Below, one piece after another: positions 47,454 to 58,669 of a stretch of DNA of 64,000 bases. The stretch spans positions 315,605 through 379,604 of the forward strand of contig RPFO01000072.1 of NCBI GenBank assembly GCA_009746045.1, given 5' to 3'. The translations under genes and the position numbers were made by a program. Numbering within the stretch: the stretch's first letter is position 1; every line of letters begins with the position of its first letter. The stretch comes from Mesostigma viride (taxonomy: Eukaryota > Streptophyta > Mesostigmatophyceae > Mesostigmatales > Mesostigmataceae). Under the pieces are notes generated by a model. The model made no database searches. It had not been told where the DNA came from and worked only from the letters and a program-made list of their open reading frames with translations.

Positions 47454-48803
47454 TTGGGGCCGGATATGACCGTGTATGTCCGCTGGCGCCTAGCCGCATC
47501 GGAGACGTTGGTAAATGCACCGGTGAACAAGTGGCAGCCCACAGGGCCTAATGGCGAGGCTTGTGACGGGGTCACGCCCATTGGGTACACCCCGCAGGGA
47601 GATCCTGTCTATGGGTGCCTCCTCATAGAGCGTGGCAAGGCCCCCAAAGGAAGTCCTGGTCTAGTGCCGCTTTTTGAATGGGACGAGGGCGGTGCCAGGA
47701 GATGTACCTGCGCTAGCCTTCACAGCCTTTTTCCTGACATCGTCGCCGCTGAGAAGCAGCAGTTGCTGGACGGATGGATTGAGCAGGTGCCAAAGTCCGT
47801 GGAGGATGTGCGTGCCAACAACGAGAATCTGTTCGACATCATGGAGCAAAAGCTCAAAGAGAAGCGTGAACTGCAAGCGAACAAGGCGGTACCCTTACCG
47901 CTGCGATCTGCAGGCGACCAGTCGGTTGCGCGGGCAACACGAGCACTGAGGCTGCCCATAAAACAAGTCATCTCACACGTCGCTTGCCCTGCCCGCGAGA
48001 TTCAAGCGCAGATCAACCGCGCATGTGCGCCCGCTGCGCGAGGGAGCACATCAACGGCAACGCCCGCTTTGCGCACACTGATTTCCGGCAGGCACACCTT
48101 CAAGGTGAATGGAAGCCTCATACGACGCAGCGACCTACTCGTTGTTAAGCGGCCAGCCGTCACCTGCGGGCAGGGAATGCCGTGGGCACCACACATGCTG
48201 GTGAAGGTCCTTGATCTGGAAGGCGATCGCACGGAGCGTGACAGCATTGTCGCCTCTCCTTACTACGCACCGTCGTGGACGGGCCAGTTTTCTAGAGTGA
48301 CATTAGGTGGCGGCAGCGCAGGGATGACGGTCCCCATTTCTGATGTACACCTGCAGCACTGGACAGTGGGCGGTACGGCAGAGGTGCACCAGCCTGAGCT
48401 GATCAGTACCGGCAAACTGTCAGCTGCCACGGTGGCGGCGTTGAAAGAGCACCCGCAGATTGACTTTGAGCATTACAAGACTGCCACCGCCGCCAGGGCA
48501 GCAGCAAAGGATGACTGCAATGCCTACTTTGCCGAGCATGGAGCACGTGCGCTTATCGGGATGCGCCTGTGTGCCCTGTTTCCGGGGACAGCGAGGAAGA
48601 GGGAGCGCTTCCATGGCTGGGTCACTAAGGTTCAGGAAAGGGGAGGTCACCTGCTCATCAAGGCGATGTGGGCTGATGGGCAGGACTATCATGCCCTGGC
48701 GGAGGTGACGCAGTTCGTGTGCGGCTGCCCACACCCAGTCGAGGCATTTGGCCGCGCTCGCTTCTTTCCACAGGAGCTAGGCTGGCACCGTGAACGCAGG
48801 TGA
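47454..48803 (+). CDS. Unrecognised 449-residue protein, probably transposon-derived
   Basis: A long frame with balanced amino-acid composition, unlike the repeat artefacts nearby. The displayed start is GTG or a nearby ATG at 47466, and it may be an internal exon. Visible features are a charged helical segment (NNENLFDIMEQKLKEKRELQ), a central SGRHTFKVNGSLIRRSDLL, and a C-terminal segment (IGMRLCALFPG...HGWVTKVQ...WADGQDYHAL). The last resembles a small Tudor/agenet-like barrel by pattern of hydrophobic and W-x-DG residues. An acidic Glu/Gly-rich frame follows at 48790-49017 and could be its tail. Neighbouring 46146-46619 may be the same element. Function unknown. Confidence 0.5.
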   Translation: MGPDMTVYVRWRLAASETLVNAPVNKWQPTGPNGEACDGVTPIGYTPQGDPVYGCLLIERGKAPKGSPGLVPLFEWDEGGARRCTCASLHSLFPDIVAAEKQQLLDGWIEQVPKSVEDVRANNENLFDIMEQKLKEKRELQANKAVPLPLRSAGDQSVARATRALRLPIKQVISHVACPAREIQAQINRACAPAARGSTSTATPALRTLISGRHTFKVNGSLIRRSDLLVVKRPAVTCGQGMPWAPHMLVKVLDLEGDRTERDSIVASPYYAPSWTGQFSRVTLGGGSAGMTVPISDVHLQHWTVGGTAEVHQPELISTGKLSAATVAALKEHPQIDFEHYKTATAARAAAKDDCNAYFAEHGARALIGMRLCALFPGTARKRERFHGWVTKVQERGGHLLIKAMWADGQDYHALAEVTQFVCGCPHPVEAFGRARFFPQELGWHRERR

Positions 48804-48852
48804 TGGCACCCACATAGACGATGCCGTCCCTGCTGTGCACAGTGACAGTGAA

Positions 48853-48995
48853 GGCGGGGAGGAGGAGGAAGAGGGAGAGAAAGAGGGGGAGGAAGAGGGG
48901 GAGGAGGGGGAGAGGGGGAGGGAGAGGGGAGGGAGAATGGGAGGGGGAGGGGGAGGAGGAAGAGGGAGAGGGAGACGGAGAGGAGGATGCGGAAT
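48853..48995 (+). repeat. GA/GGA-rich purine tract
   Basis: GGAGGA and GAGGGG repeats. It encodes Glu/Gly/Arg on the plus strand and Ser/Pro on the minus. Confidence 0.85.
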
Positions 48996-49434
48996 GGGAG
49001 CCGGGGATGACTGGTAGATGAGACGGTGCCATCTACCGGCGCATGGAATGAAGTGGTACAAGTTTACTCATGGTTATCGGCAAGTAGAGCATGCTCGCCT
49101 GGCCTAGTTGCATCAATGAGTTGAGTTTGGAGAGGCTGCATTTTGCTTGGATGAAGAATGTGTTAGCATGGCCAAACTTTTATGGCTTGTAGCCAAATCC
49201 TCTTGGGGTATGCAGTGTACTAGCGGTGTGCAATTGCGAGGATTCCTGTCTTGTAGCGATGTGGCCTCTCACCCTGCAGCCTGGTAGATGTGTTGGCATG
49301 CAGCCACCCATCATGGGTCATCCGATCTGGTGTGATTTGCATTTGCACACCTTGTATTAAGGCCATGATTTAATATTGTCTTGTTATTTTTAATGTGTAT
49401 ATGCGAAAAGAGGCATAATCTGCTCATATATAGT
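48996..49434. other. No gene seen
   Basis: AT-rich unique sequence leading into the satellite array. Confidence 0.4.
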
Positions 49435-50084
49435 GCTAGCAAATGTCACTACCTTTACCTATGCCTGACCTTACAAGTTGAGGATGGTCTAATGTAGTGG
49501 CAAACAGGTTATTTACAACAATTCACAGTTTTCTGACATAGTTTGAGGCAACTATACTTACCAAAATGCTTGAAAAAGGCAAAAATTGCACCATTTATGC
49601 TAGCAAACGTCACTATTTTGAGATCAAACTGGGCCCAAACTTGGCCCATGGTCTAATCTAGTGGTGTTTAGGTTGCTTCCAACATTTCATAGCTTTCTGA
49701 CATAGTTTGATATTGTGTAGAACTGACTGAGCAAAATGCTTGAAAATGGCAAAAAATGCACCATTTGTGCTAGCAAACGTCACTATTTTGACATCAAGCT
49801 GAGCCCAAACTTGGCCCATTGTCTATTCTAGTGGTGTTTAGGTTGCTTCCAATATTTCATAGCTTTATGACGTAGTTTGATATTGTTTAGTAGCTTACAC
49901 TGAGCAAAATGCTTGAAAATGGCAAAAATGCACCATTTATGCTAGCAAACGTCATTTTTTTGAGTTCAGATTGACCCCAAACTTTGTGCATGGTCTATTC
50001 TAGTGGTAATTAGGTTGCTTGCAAATATCCACGATGGTTTGACGTGATTTAGTACTGTTTCCTATTTATTACTATTTAATTTAA
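49435..50084 (+). repeat. ~170-bp satellite, four units
   Basis: Units begin GCTAGCAAAYGTCA at 49435, 49599, 49769 and 49941 (periods 164, 170, 172). Shared internal words include AGGTTGCTTCCAA, CATAGCTTT and GCAAAATGCTTGAAAA. The fourth unit is interrupted by the TTAA transposon and resumes at 57576. Its next GCTAGC at 57604 falls at 172 bases once the insertion is removed. Confidence 0.85.
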
Positions 50085-50586
50085 GGGGAGGGGACACCCC
50101 TAAAGGGCACTTTTCTGGAAACCATACCTATGCATGTGCTAAAAATCCAATTATGATTGGGGACCATAAATATGATTAAAAAAAAAAATTCCAACCACTT
50201 GGGGGGGGTACTAGCCCCCACCAGATTACGGTTACGCGCTAAAAATAGAAAAAGACGCTACTTTTGGCATATTTTCCCTAGGACAATGGGCAAACATATT
50301 TGGACCAAATCATATATTTCCATATAGTTCCCCCACTTTTGAGAAAGTCTGCCTAATTTTGAGCACAAAACAATGATGTTTAGACACATTGATGGATTTT
50401 CCCGCAAAAAGGGTACTTTTTTTCACCAAAAAAAATAAAACAAATCATTAAAAAATTAAATTAAATTAAATTAAATTATAACATGCCTCCGTGGGGAGGT
50501 CATGTAGCACATATTTCATGATGGATGGGGTGGAGGAAGCCGCGTGATCGAACTATCCTAACTCTATCTAGAAAAGCCTAACTACA

Positions 50587-53500
50587 CTACTCATCAAAAC
50601 GCCTCCTCCGCTTGGGGGGAGGTGGCTTGCCCACAGGGTCGGGCGTGTGTGCCTTGACAATCTTCTTCCACCGCTCCTTGTCCTGCATGGCAGTCCAAAG
50701 ACGGGAGAGAGAGTGGATGCGGTGCTCAAACTGGGCTGGGACCACGAGGTCGTCCAGCAGCATCTGAACGTAGTTGGTGACAGGTTTCCCTACCCTTTTG
50801 GGAATGTCCTTGGGGCCAGGCCAGGTCAGAATGTGCCGCCCTGGCTGTCCAAGCCGCTGGGGGCCGGCCAGACCAAGGGTGGTGTCGACCTGGCTGGTGC
50901 GTGCAAGGTGTCCTACAAATGCTATCCTACGCTGTCTAATCTCGTCCGAAACACGAGGCATGCCATGATACAGAGACTCTGATGACGGACGCTCGGAAAA
51001 ACCTACATTAAGGACCTGCCGGAGCATCCTGTAAACTGTGCCGTCGAGCCGAGCTGCCAGCTTGGGGGGAGGGTCCACGCCTCGGCGCCATACGTGAGCA
51101 CCGTGAGGACGAGGACCTTGAAGAGCATGCGCTTGCGGTGCCCGTTAAGGCCCTTCGAGCGCCAGTAGGGTGTGAGCGAACGGAGCTTGGCCCAGGCAAG
51201 GCCGATGCGGGTGTCCACATCGTCGGCGGTGTCAGGAAGCCAGCTCCCCAGCAGCTTGAAGCGGTCGCGGAACGGGACCTCCGTCCCGTCGAGCAGGCGC
51301 GGCAGCGGTGGTTTACTGGATGCGCCTATCACCATCGCCTCAGTTTTGACACTAATCTCCAGCCCCACCGCCCGCGCCTCCAGGCCCAGGCAGTCCAGCC
51401 AGGTCTGAATGTGCTCGGGTCGCTCGATGAGGGTGGTATCATCCGCATAAATCAGGTCGGCAAGGCGGTAACCAGGTCTAACCCCGCCGTGCTCTTTCAC
51501 GTTAAGGATGTCCAAGCCTGGCTCGAACCCCTTAAGAGCAGTAAAGCGCGCACGTGCCTGGCGCATGACGTGATCCACGACAATAATGAACAGGTATGGG
51601 GACAGGACACAACCTTGCCACACCCCGTGGTGAAGGGGGAATGGTGGAGTGGTGCCCTCCGCAGTCCGCACTACTGCCTGTGAACCCTCATACAGACGGC
51701 GAATGGCAGCAATAAACGCAGGTGGTACCCGATCCAGAGCTAGGATGGCCCAAAGAGCCTCCCAGAGAACCGTGTCAAAGGCCTTGATATAGTCAACAAA
51801 AATGAAGACCAGCGGCAAACTGTCAGGGGGAAGTCGACGCACCTCCTCCATCAACCGGCGCGCGACAAACACAGCCATGACAGTGTTACGACCACGACGG
51901 AAACCCATCTGAGACTCACCCAGGTGTGGGTCCAGCGCGGCGCGGAGCCTGTGCAGCATCATGCGCATGAAGACCTTCAGCGCGGCGCTCTGGAGGCAGA
52001 CACCCCGGTAGTTACCGGGGTCAGCAGCAGAGCCCTTCTTGTACAGCATGACGCGGATGGCCGTCTGCCACTCAGCAGGCGGAGGCTCGTCAGAGAGCAG
52101 GACACGGTTGCAGAACGCCAGCAGAAGATCCCTAACCGCCAGATCAGGGGTCTTCAGCAGCTCAGCAGAAAGGTGGTCGGCACCGACCGCCGCATCGTAC
52201 CGCAGGCGAGCAAGGGCGCCGTCCAATTCCTCCAAAGTGAAGGGGTGGACGACGTCGTTGGTGGCAAGGCAGCCCTCCTTCAAGGCGGGGACTTGGTAGT
52301 CCGCGGCCGAGGAGGGGGGCGCTGGCGGCGGCGGGGGTCCGGCGACCCCGAGGCGGGCGGCCGTCTCGGGGTGAAGCGGCGGGGGGGGGCGCGAGCCCCA
52401 CCGGTCAAGGAAACATTGTGGGCCAACCAGCGGTCAAGGCTTACCGGCGCCGTGCCGTCCCCCGTGTGCTCCACCGGGGTGCGCTGCCGCCGTCCGCCGA
52501 GCCGGTCGAGGTGGTACCACATGTCCTTGCCCTGGTTGCGAGCCTGGCAGGCCTTGGCATCCGCGATGCACTGGGCCGCCTCCGCGTCCTGAGCGTGCTC
52601 GTAGGCCTCCACAAGGGCGGCCTGGAGCAGTGGTTTCTGCAGCGGGTCCCGGTTACGCTTGAGGCGGTGCCGGGCGGCCAAGACCTTGGGGTCCTGGCGG
52701 TAGAGCGGGCCGGGGCGGCGGCGGGGCATGACCGGCAGGTGCCGGGCCGCCAGCAACGGGGCACGGGCCGCAAAGCCCGCAAAAATGGCTGCGTTGGGGG
52801 CACCATTGTCCAGCTCGTCGACGTCCGCCCGGGCGTCCAGGGCCGACAGGTACTTCCGTCGGCACCAGTTCCGCTCGTGCTCGGCGTCCGTCCAGTCCTC
52901 AGGATCTCCCTTGACCGGACGTAGAGCAGACCAGTCAGGGCGGACCACTGGGGCGCGGCGCGCGGGGACGTGGAACCGGAGCCGAAGGGTCGCGCGCACC
53001 AACCGGTGGTCAGAGCACACCGTCGGCGTGTCAAACACTCGGGTGTCCAGGACCGAGGTGCACCTGGACTGCCGTACCACCACGTAGTCCAAACAGGCCT
53101 GACGGCCGTTAGGACCACGAAAAGTGACCAAGTCCTGTGAGGGACGTTGGAAGTGGCAGTTGACAGCAACCATCCCGCTATCCCGCAAAAAGGCAGAAAA
53201 CAGGGGAGTGTTGTCGTTAGCAGTAGTGTCAGCAGGCGCAAAGCGGCTGCCAGCAGTGCCCACGGGGAGCGTGGCATTGGCGTCGAGCAGCATAACCAAA
53301 AAGTGGCGGGCCGGGGTGACCCTCTCAAGGTCATGCAAGGATTCGAAGAACTCCTCACGGGCCGAATCAGTAGACCACTGTGGGGTGCATAGCCCACCCC
53401 CACCGTGAGGTGGTGTTTAGACCGCCCCTCGACAGAGGTGAAATGTGCTACCATAAGGCGTGGGGTTAGAAACTTAAGCGTGCTGAGGCTAGCAACTGCT

Positions 53501-53757
53501 AGCGGCGAACACAAAAGACCAACACCACCTTGGCCAGGCGTACCGCTGCCAGCGAAGTAAAACCGCCAGCCACCCGCCAAGCGAGCAGTGCTCACCATGC
53601 CAAGTGGCACCGTGCGGCGGTGTTCCTGGACGCCCAATATAGATACACGATGCTCAATGCAGAATGCGACTAGCTCCTCTACCCGGTAGCTATGGTCGTC
53701 ATCTAGCAATGTGCGGGTGTTAAAAGTGGCAAGGGCCAAGGATGCCTGCTGGCCCAC
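50587..53757 (-). pseudogene. LINE ORF2: endonuclease and reverse transcriptase, three frameshifts
   Basis: The frame runs 53757 to about 53390, then to about 52390, then to about 51065, then to the stop at 50587. Endonuclease motifs: ATFNTRTLL, QEHRR, LLDANATLP, LDYVVVRQ and CSDHRLVR. Reverse transcriptase: FVDYIKAFD, HGVWQGCVLSP and catalytic LIYADDT. The C-terminal part has YGAEAWTLPP, LDGTVYRMLRQVLNVGF and RRIAFVGHLAR, then a basic tail. Each shift sits at a C run on the coding strand (four, nine and six C), and each would be repaired by one additional C. The true start is unclear: 53757 is GTG, and a possible N-terminal extension lies in another frame (54058-53760). Confidence 0.8.
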
Positions 53758-54132
53758 CAGGGGAGGACGACGATGGATGATGGGGGTGGATGCGGCGGGG
53801 GTGGAGGTGGGGTGGGGGTGAAACGGAGGGGGGAAGGGAAGCGGTGGAAATAGTGCTTTTCATCGCATTTATTTTGTCCTGCAGGCGTAGGATGCGAGCC
53901 TGCCGCCTGCTCTGGGTATTCGGGGATGCTTGCGCAACGCAGAGGCGTAGGAAATCTAGCATGCGTTGGGTGTTGCTAATCTTGCTGCTGAGAGCTGTCG
54001 TTCTAGCCCGAGATACCGGCACCACCATGTGTCTCAGTCGACTGTTAGGTCGATGCATGGTAGTGGAACGGGACTGTTTAGAGGCTGTCTCCGAAGCCTG
54101 TTAGCCGCGAGCCGACGAGGAAGGTTGTCTAC

Positions 54133-55347
54133 CTACTGGTCACCACCAGGGGCAGCACGCTTCTCACCACGAGACTCACTACGAGACTCCTTACGAGACT
54201 CTGCACCCGTGGTGTTAATCTCAACACCGTCAAAGGAGGCAACCCAGCGACCATCCGACTTCAAACGCATCTGCACACGCTTCCCTCCCTTTACGTACCC
54301 ATCCCGGATGGCCACGACGTTCGCGTGATTCCAGACCTTGCTCCTTGCCGCCAGCTGTACAGGGGTGTAGTCCTCGTCCATGCTGATGAGGCTGCCCTTG
54401 AGCAGGCGACGGGCGCCCATGACCCGTTTCTGGTCGTTCACAGTGGCCATGGTGACCAGGACCAGGCCACCTGGGCCTGGCAGGCGGTTTGCCCTTTCAA
54501 TGGTCACGTGATCGCGCAGCTGCAGCAGCCCCAAGAACATGGGGCCCCGCAAGGCCTCGGTAAGTGCTTGTGCGGTGTCATGCTTGCCCTCCACATGCTT
54601 GAGAATGATATTGCGTTGGCGGAGCTGAGCCACATTCTGTGACGCGACTGCGGTGGCAGCTGACTTAGCCGCCTGGGCGACTATGGCATCCAGGTTCTTC
54701 CCCGCCGCATCCGCGAACGTGACCCGCTTGGGGGGGGAGGTGGCCATGGCCGCCTTTAATTCCAGCAATGTGGCTTGGGTGACAGCAGAGTTAGCAGCCA
54801 AAGACTTGAGCGCACCTTGCACAGACTTGAGCTCAGAGGTGAGCGCCTGCAGCTCGGTGGAGTCGGCTGCGCCGGCAGGGGTGTCGGCATCGGCCGAGGT
54901 GTCGGATGCGGCCGCGATGGGCGCCAGCGGTTCGCAGAGTTCAGGGCAGCATGTAAAGAGGCAGGAGATGCGTAGCTGGTCGTTGCCCCAGTGCTGATAC
55001 CCCTCGGGGGGGTCATCCACAACTGCGCCGGTGTTGGGGTGGCGGATGTCTTCGTCGGCGGCGTATCGAAGTTTGAGGATTTGCAGCACGTCGCCGACCG
55101 GCATGGTGAAAATTGCCGCAATGTCGGCCGGTTGCAGGCGATCGAGGCTTGTATATTTGGTTAAATCAGACGGTGAGGGCGGTGACGTTTCAGGCGTGGG
55201 GGTAGCCTCGGTGGCCATGGAAGTGATTTCCGTGGTACGCGGCTTCTTGGGAGCGGCGGGAGCGGTGCCGGCGAGGGGGCTGGCTGCGGCAAGAATGTCT
55301 TCCAGCGAGCGGTTTTCTGGGGCGGCAGGTGTCGTAGCGGTCTCCAT
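54133..55347 (-). CDS. LINE ORF1 protein (coiled coil plus RRM-like domain)
   Basis: 404 residues, intact. The N-terminal ~90 residues are Ala/Thr/Pro-rich. Residues about 165-200 (TELQALTSELKSVQGALKSL) form a heptad-like helix. About 250-365 match the pattern of L1-type ORF1 RNA-binding domains: RQRNIILKHVEG, ITIERANRLPG-like, GLVLVTMATVNDQKRVMGAR, RLLKGSLISMDEDYTPVQL. The C-terminus is basic with an ESRKESRSESRGEKR repeat. Its expected role is binding element RNA in the retrotransposition particle. Confidence 0.75.
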   Translation of the reverse strand: METATTPAAPENRSLEDILAAASPLAGTAPAAPKKPRTTEITSMATEATPTPETSPPSPSDLTKYTSLDRLQPADIAAIFTMPVGDVLQILKLRYAADEDIRHPNTGAVVDDPPEGYQHWGNDQLRISCLFTCCPELCEPLAPIAAASDTSADADTPAGAADSTELQALTSELKSVQGALKSLAANSAVTQATLLELKAAMATSPPKRVTFADAAGKNLDAIVAQAAKSAATAVASQNVAQLRQRNIILKHVEGKHDTAQALTEALRGPMFLGLLQLRDHVTIERANRLPGPGGLVLVTMATVNDQKRVMGARRLLKGSLISMDEDYTPVQLAARSKVWNHANVVAIRDGYVKGGKRVQMRLKSDGRWVASFDGVEINTTGAESRKESRSESRGEKRAAPGGDQ

Positions 55348-55731
55348 AGCTACGGGGAAGATGTCGAATGCTGGGCGGGGGGCGCAGGCGTGCTATTCAC
55401 GAAGAGGATGCCGCCATATCGATTCGAAAATAGCGATATCTGCTGGGCAGGCCGAGGTCGAGAACGTACGAAATCGGGGACGAGAGCTGCCGGAAATTAT
55501 ACCAGCATGTTCGTCGTCAAAAGACGAGTCGAATGCAACAAACCCGACTAAATTTCATGGCCTGAGTCGAAAGTTATGAGCATTCTCGGCAGCCATAGCT
55601 CGGCATAATTGTCCCTTGGTCAGGACTTTTGTATGGAAAACAAATCATAAACACATGGAATCATGCCATATCTTATATTTTCAAATACTAGAGAGGGGGG
55701 GACATGCAGCCCCAAATTTTCAGGTCATTCT

Positions 55732-56130
55732 GACAAGCGCAGCCCTATTTGATGGATATTCCTAGATTGCCACCTGTGACGAAGCTAAGGGAGGTTTTAG
55801 CTAGTATTTAACCACACTAACACCCCTTTATACATCTAAGCCTCATGAAAACTGGCCAAACCACATACTACCATTCTCTGCACATATGGTACCTCCTATG
55901 TTCAAGGTTTGATGCCATTCTGACAAGAACTGCCCAAGTTACAACCATTCCAAGACGGCCACCCATGTAGACGCTACAAGGAAATTAGAGTAACCATTTA
56001 GCCACACTAGCACCTCCTTCTTCATCAAAGACATCTGCAAACTGACCAAAGCAAACATAATCAACTCTTGCACGCTGACGGCAACGCATGCTCAATGTGG
56101 GGGGTCATTGCGACAAGAACTGCTCAAGTT
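55732..56130 (+). repeat. 190-bp tandem repeat inside the TTAA transposon
   Basis: GACAAG words at 55732, 55922 and 56112 mark an exact 190-base period. They are accompanied by CACTAACACC/CACTAGCACC and AACTGNCCAAA words. About two full units plus a partial third. Confidence 0.7.
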
Positions 56131-57575
56131 GATGGGTTTCCTATATGACCACATGACAAGGCGCTAAGGACCACTCAGTAAGTTAGTAACCCCACAGTGC
56201 CACTTAATATGCCATCCAACATGCACCAAAACCATGCAGAGTATGTTTACAAAGTACAAAGGGGTGGCCACGCACCTCATATGTCTTCATCATCCCTCCA
56301 ACATGGCCAGCCTTGTAAATATGTGCATAGCCTTGACGATGGTAGCCCTAACATGCCTAAGCAGCATTTCCTATGTTTCTCCCAGGTTAGGGTGTAAGGT
56401 TGATGCCAACCAAGCTAATCAACACAACAACACCTACTAAACTGTCCTCCCCGGCATGGATGACAAACTGGGACTATGGAGGGCAAGGAACCAAGTAAGA
56501 ACATGGTATATATAGCTTGCATGCAGTCATGCATGTCAACCATGGTTGGCTCAGCACATTGTAGTCTTGTCACATCATCATAACAAAGGAAAGCTCAAAC
56601 AACCATTGGTGCCAGCTATCTACATGCAGTCACACAAATGCAATATCTCCAACATCATCATCACTATAACACTTCCATCCCTGCACGATAAAATGCAAAG
56701 AAACCATTGGCGGCCATTCACCGCATGAGCGCTGTGATGCCGCTGCGGCCTGTGAGGAGAGGGTGCGTCACTCTCAAACAACAAGAAGCGTCCATACGCA
56801 CAACATCCTTGCCAGAACACGTTTTATGAAATGCCTTATACCTTCCCGAAGAGCTATAGGCTGCGACTGAAGCGGCCCTGATCACGACATCAACGAAAAC
56901 AATCTTAAGCTGCAAGGTATTCGACAACACAACGGCAAGCGACGGCGAGCTAGCTGGCGGAAACTGCCCAAAAAGAACGCAAAAAACCTCGAACGATGAG
57001 CTCATAGAAGAAAGCACCGATAGCAGATAACGTTCGCGACAAATCTGTACCTTGCCCTCGTAAATCCCTCGCCCAGGCGCGCAACAACAGCCGTTCTTCC
57101 ATGGACAGGTCAGACACGCACTGCGCAGGTCTGAACAATTACTTACCGATAATGGCCGAAAATCTGGCAAAAAGCACCAGCTCGGTTTAGAATTCGATGC
57201 AACCGATATTAAAGCCTGCTTCAAGGTCAGAACAGCCCCCAAAACCGCGATTTTACAGCCGCTATCATGAATTCTATTTCATTCCGCGCGACCAAAAAAT
57301 TCAGATTACCCCCCATGCCGATGGCATAAAAAAACAACAGCAATATTGTAAACCAGCTTATTTCCGCCACAAACTAACATCATAAACTCATCTCCTTTTA
57401 GATTCGAGTAAAATTTTTGCATTTCGCCTGCCCTAGTGTGGTAGTTTCGCCTGAACGCAGTCGCCATGGCCACTTCCGCAAGGGGTGCGCGCACCGTGCA
57501 CGTGAAATTTGTGACCTTTGGCTCCGGCGCGAATTTTTTGGCGCCAAAAAATTCGGGGGTGTCCCGTCCCCTTAA

Positions 57576-57680
57576 TTTAAAATGACCAAAATGTACCTTT
57601 ATTGCTAGCAAATGTCACCAAGATGACGTCCGATCGATACCAAACTTTGTACGAGGTCTATTTTGGTTGCAAACATCATG
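57576..57680 (+). repeat. 170-bp satellite resuming after the transposon
   Basis: Completes the interrupted fourth unit and starts a fifth with GCTAGCAAATGTCACC at 57604. Confidence 0.7.
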
Positions 57681-58240
57681 CATGACAATTTTCAGCACAA
57701 AAAGACAAACTTCGGTACGAAGTACATTTTGCGTGCTGGAGTACATTCTTAATGGCTGGTAGGGATAGTAGAAAATCTTGGTGAAGGTAGGCGCCGTGCC
57801 ACGGTCTGGTTGGCCTGGCGCCAAGCGCTGCCCCAGCTCGAACCTCGAAATTTTTAAAGTCCAAATCACGTATTCCTGACAAAATACGCGTACAATACGT
57901 CGGGGCCAAAAAAAACCGTATTGCCGTATTTATTTTGACAAAACGCACGTATTTGCCAACACGGCCGAGAGCCGGAAGGTTCTGGCGCTGCAGGCGATGA
58001 AGCTCGTTGAGGGAAACGATGGCTTAGTCTACAAGACGCTGCCAATCGTTAGCAGGCCTATTGGAAGGACCTGCCGGAGATTCCGCAACTGGATCAGCCA
58101 GCGACTCCGAAACTTCGGAATCAGTGGGAATGCGGAAATCCTCCGTCTTGAATCGGCATTTCAGAAAGTGTGTAATACGAGTTGTGAGAGCCCCAACTAA
58201 TTAAGAGCCCCTCAACCGTAAATATTATTTAATAATTAAA
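57681..58240. other. Non-coding, with a possible hAT-like end
   Basis: 57917-57964 ends in CCAACACGG after CCGTATTGCCGTATTTA-type sequence. This resembles the right inverted end of the hAT-like element at 36032-37662. No matching left end was found. A 67-codon frame at 57997-58200 has no recognisable domain. Confidence 0.35.
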
Positions 58241-58244
58241 TTAT

Positions 58245-58445
58245 TAATTAATTGAACTTCTGCTCCCGTTGGGGAGTCACGGAGCACCGAAGTGCTTTTA
58301 ATCCCTGTGTGTGCACAAGTACAGCTAGGAAGAAAGGGCAGAGACCCCCTTTCTCCTTCATGCCACAGGCATGCAGCAATTGCAATCGTACACGGTAACT
58401 GACGATCCGGCAAGACTGTGGGTGCAATAAGACCCAATTAGGGAT
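58245..58445 (-). mobile_element. SINE-like element, copy 1
   Basis: On the minus strand it reads GGGTCTTATTGCACCCACAG, CTTGCCGGATCG, GGCATGAAGGAGAAAGG, CTCTGCCCTTTCTTCC, GCACACACAGGGATTAAAAG, CACTTCGGTGCTCCGTGACT and CCCCAACGGGAGCA, followed by a TTAA-rich tail. About 200 bp, non-coding. The same order is found at 60425-60868 and, in part, at 61155-61225 and 41645-41708. Confidence 0.65.
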
Positions 58446-58669
58446 GTATTCACCGAACAACGCCATGGCTCTTGCAGGAAATGTTGCCTTTATTAGAATA
58501 AAGAAACACAGACGTAAGTCAGGTCACTTCCAAGAGCGCACGTTACTAGCACTGACAGATCGACGACCTCGTCGTAGTGCAAGTGGAACGTGCTTGCAAG
58601 AGCTAGCGACCTATAGGGCTACCAAGTCACACGTATCAAGGAGACAACCAGCACAGTATAACTTGACAC

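Larger units (their letters stand above)
50437..55648 (-). mobile_element. Full-length LINE with 12-bp target duplication
   Basis: The element is 50449-55636 (5,188 bp, minus strand), flanked by AAAACAAATCAT at 50437-50448 and 55637-55648. It has a ~290-bp 5' leader, ORF1, ORF2 with APE-type endonuclease and reverse transcriptase, a ~140-bp 3' UTR and a tail of TTTAA repeats rather than poly(A). The empty site is visible in copy A of the host transposon (ATGATTTG at about 912). ORF2 and its C-terminus recall RTE/L1-like elements; the clade is not settled. A degenerate relative lies at 59720-61080. Confidence 0.85.
50081..57575 (-). mobile_element. TTAA-target DNA transposon, copy B, split by a LINE
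   Basis: The element 50085-57571 has inverted ends GGGGAGGGGACACCCC (left) and GGGGTGTCCCGTCCCC (right), flanked by TTAA at 50081-50084 and 57572-57575. Without the nested LINE it is about 2.3 kb. TTAA duplication is known for piggyBac and Kolobok-type elements, but I see no transposase and cannot choose between them. It contains a 190-bp tandem repeat (55732-56130) and a 174-codon minus-strand frame (56718-57242) with no recognised motif. Copy A is at 781-1284. Confidence 0.75.

Noticed and set aside
56718-57242. 174-codon minus-strand frame as a host gene
   Set aside because: It lies inside the TTAA transposon and has no recognised motif; left as part of the element.
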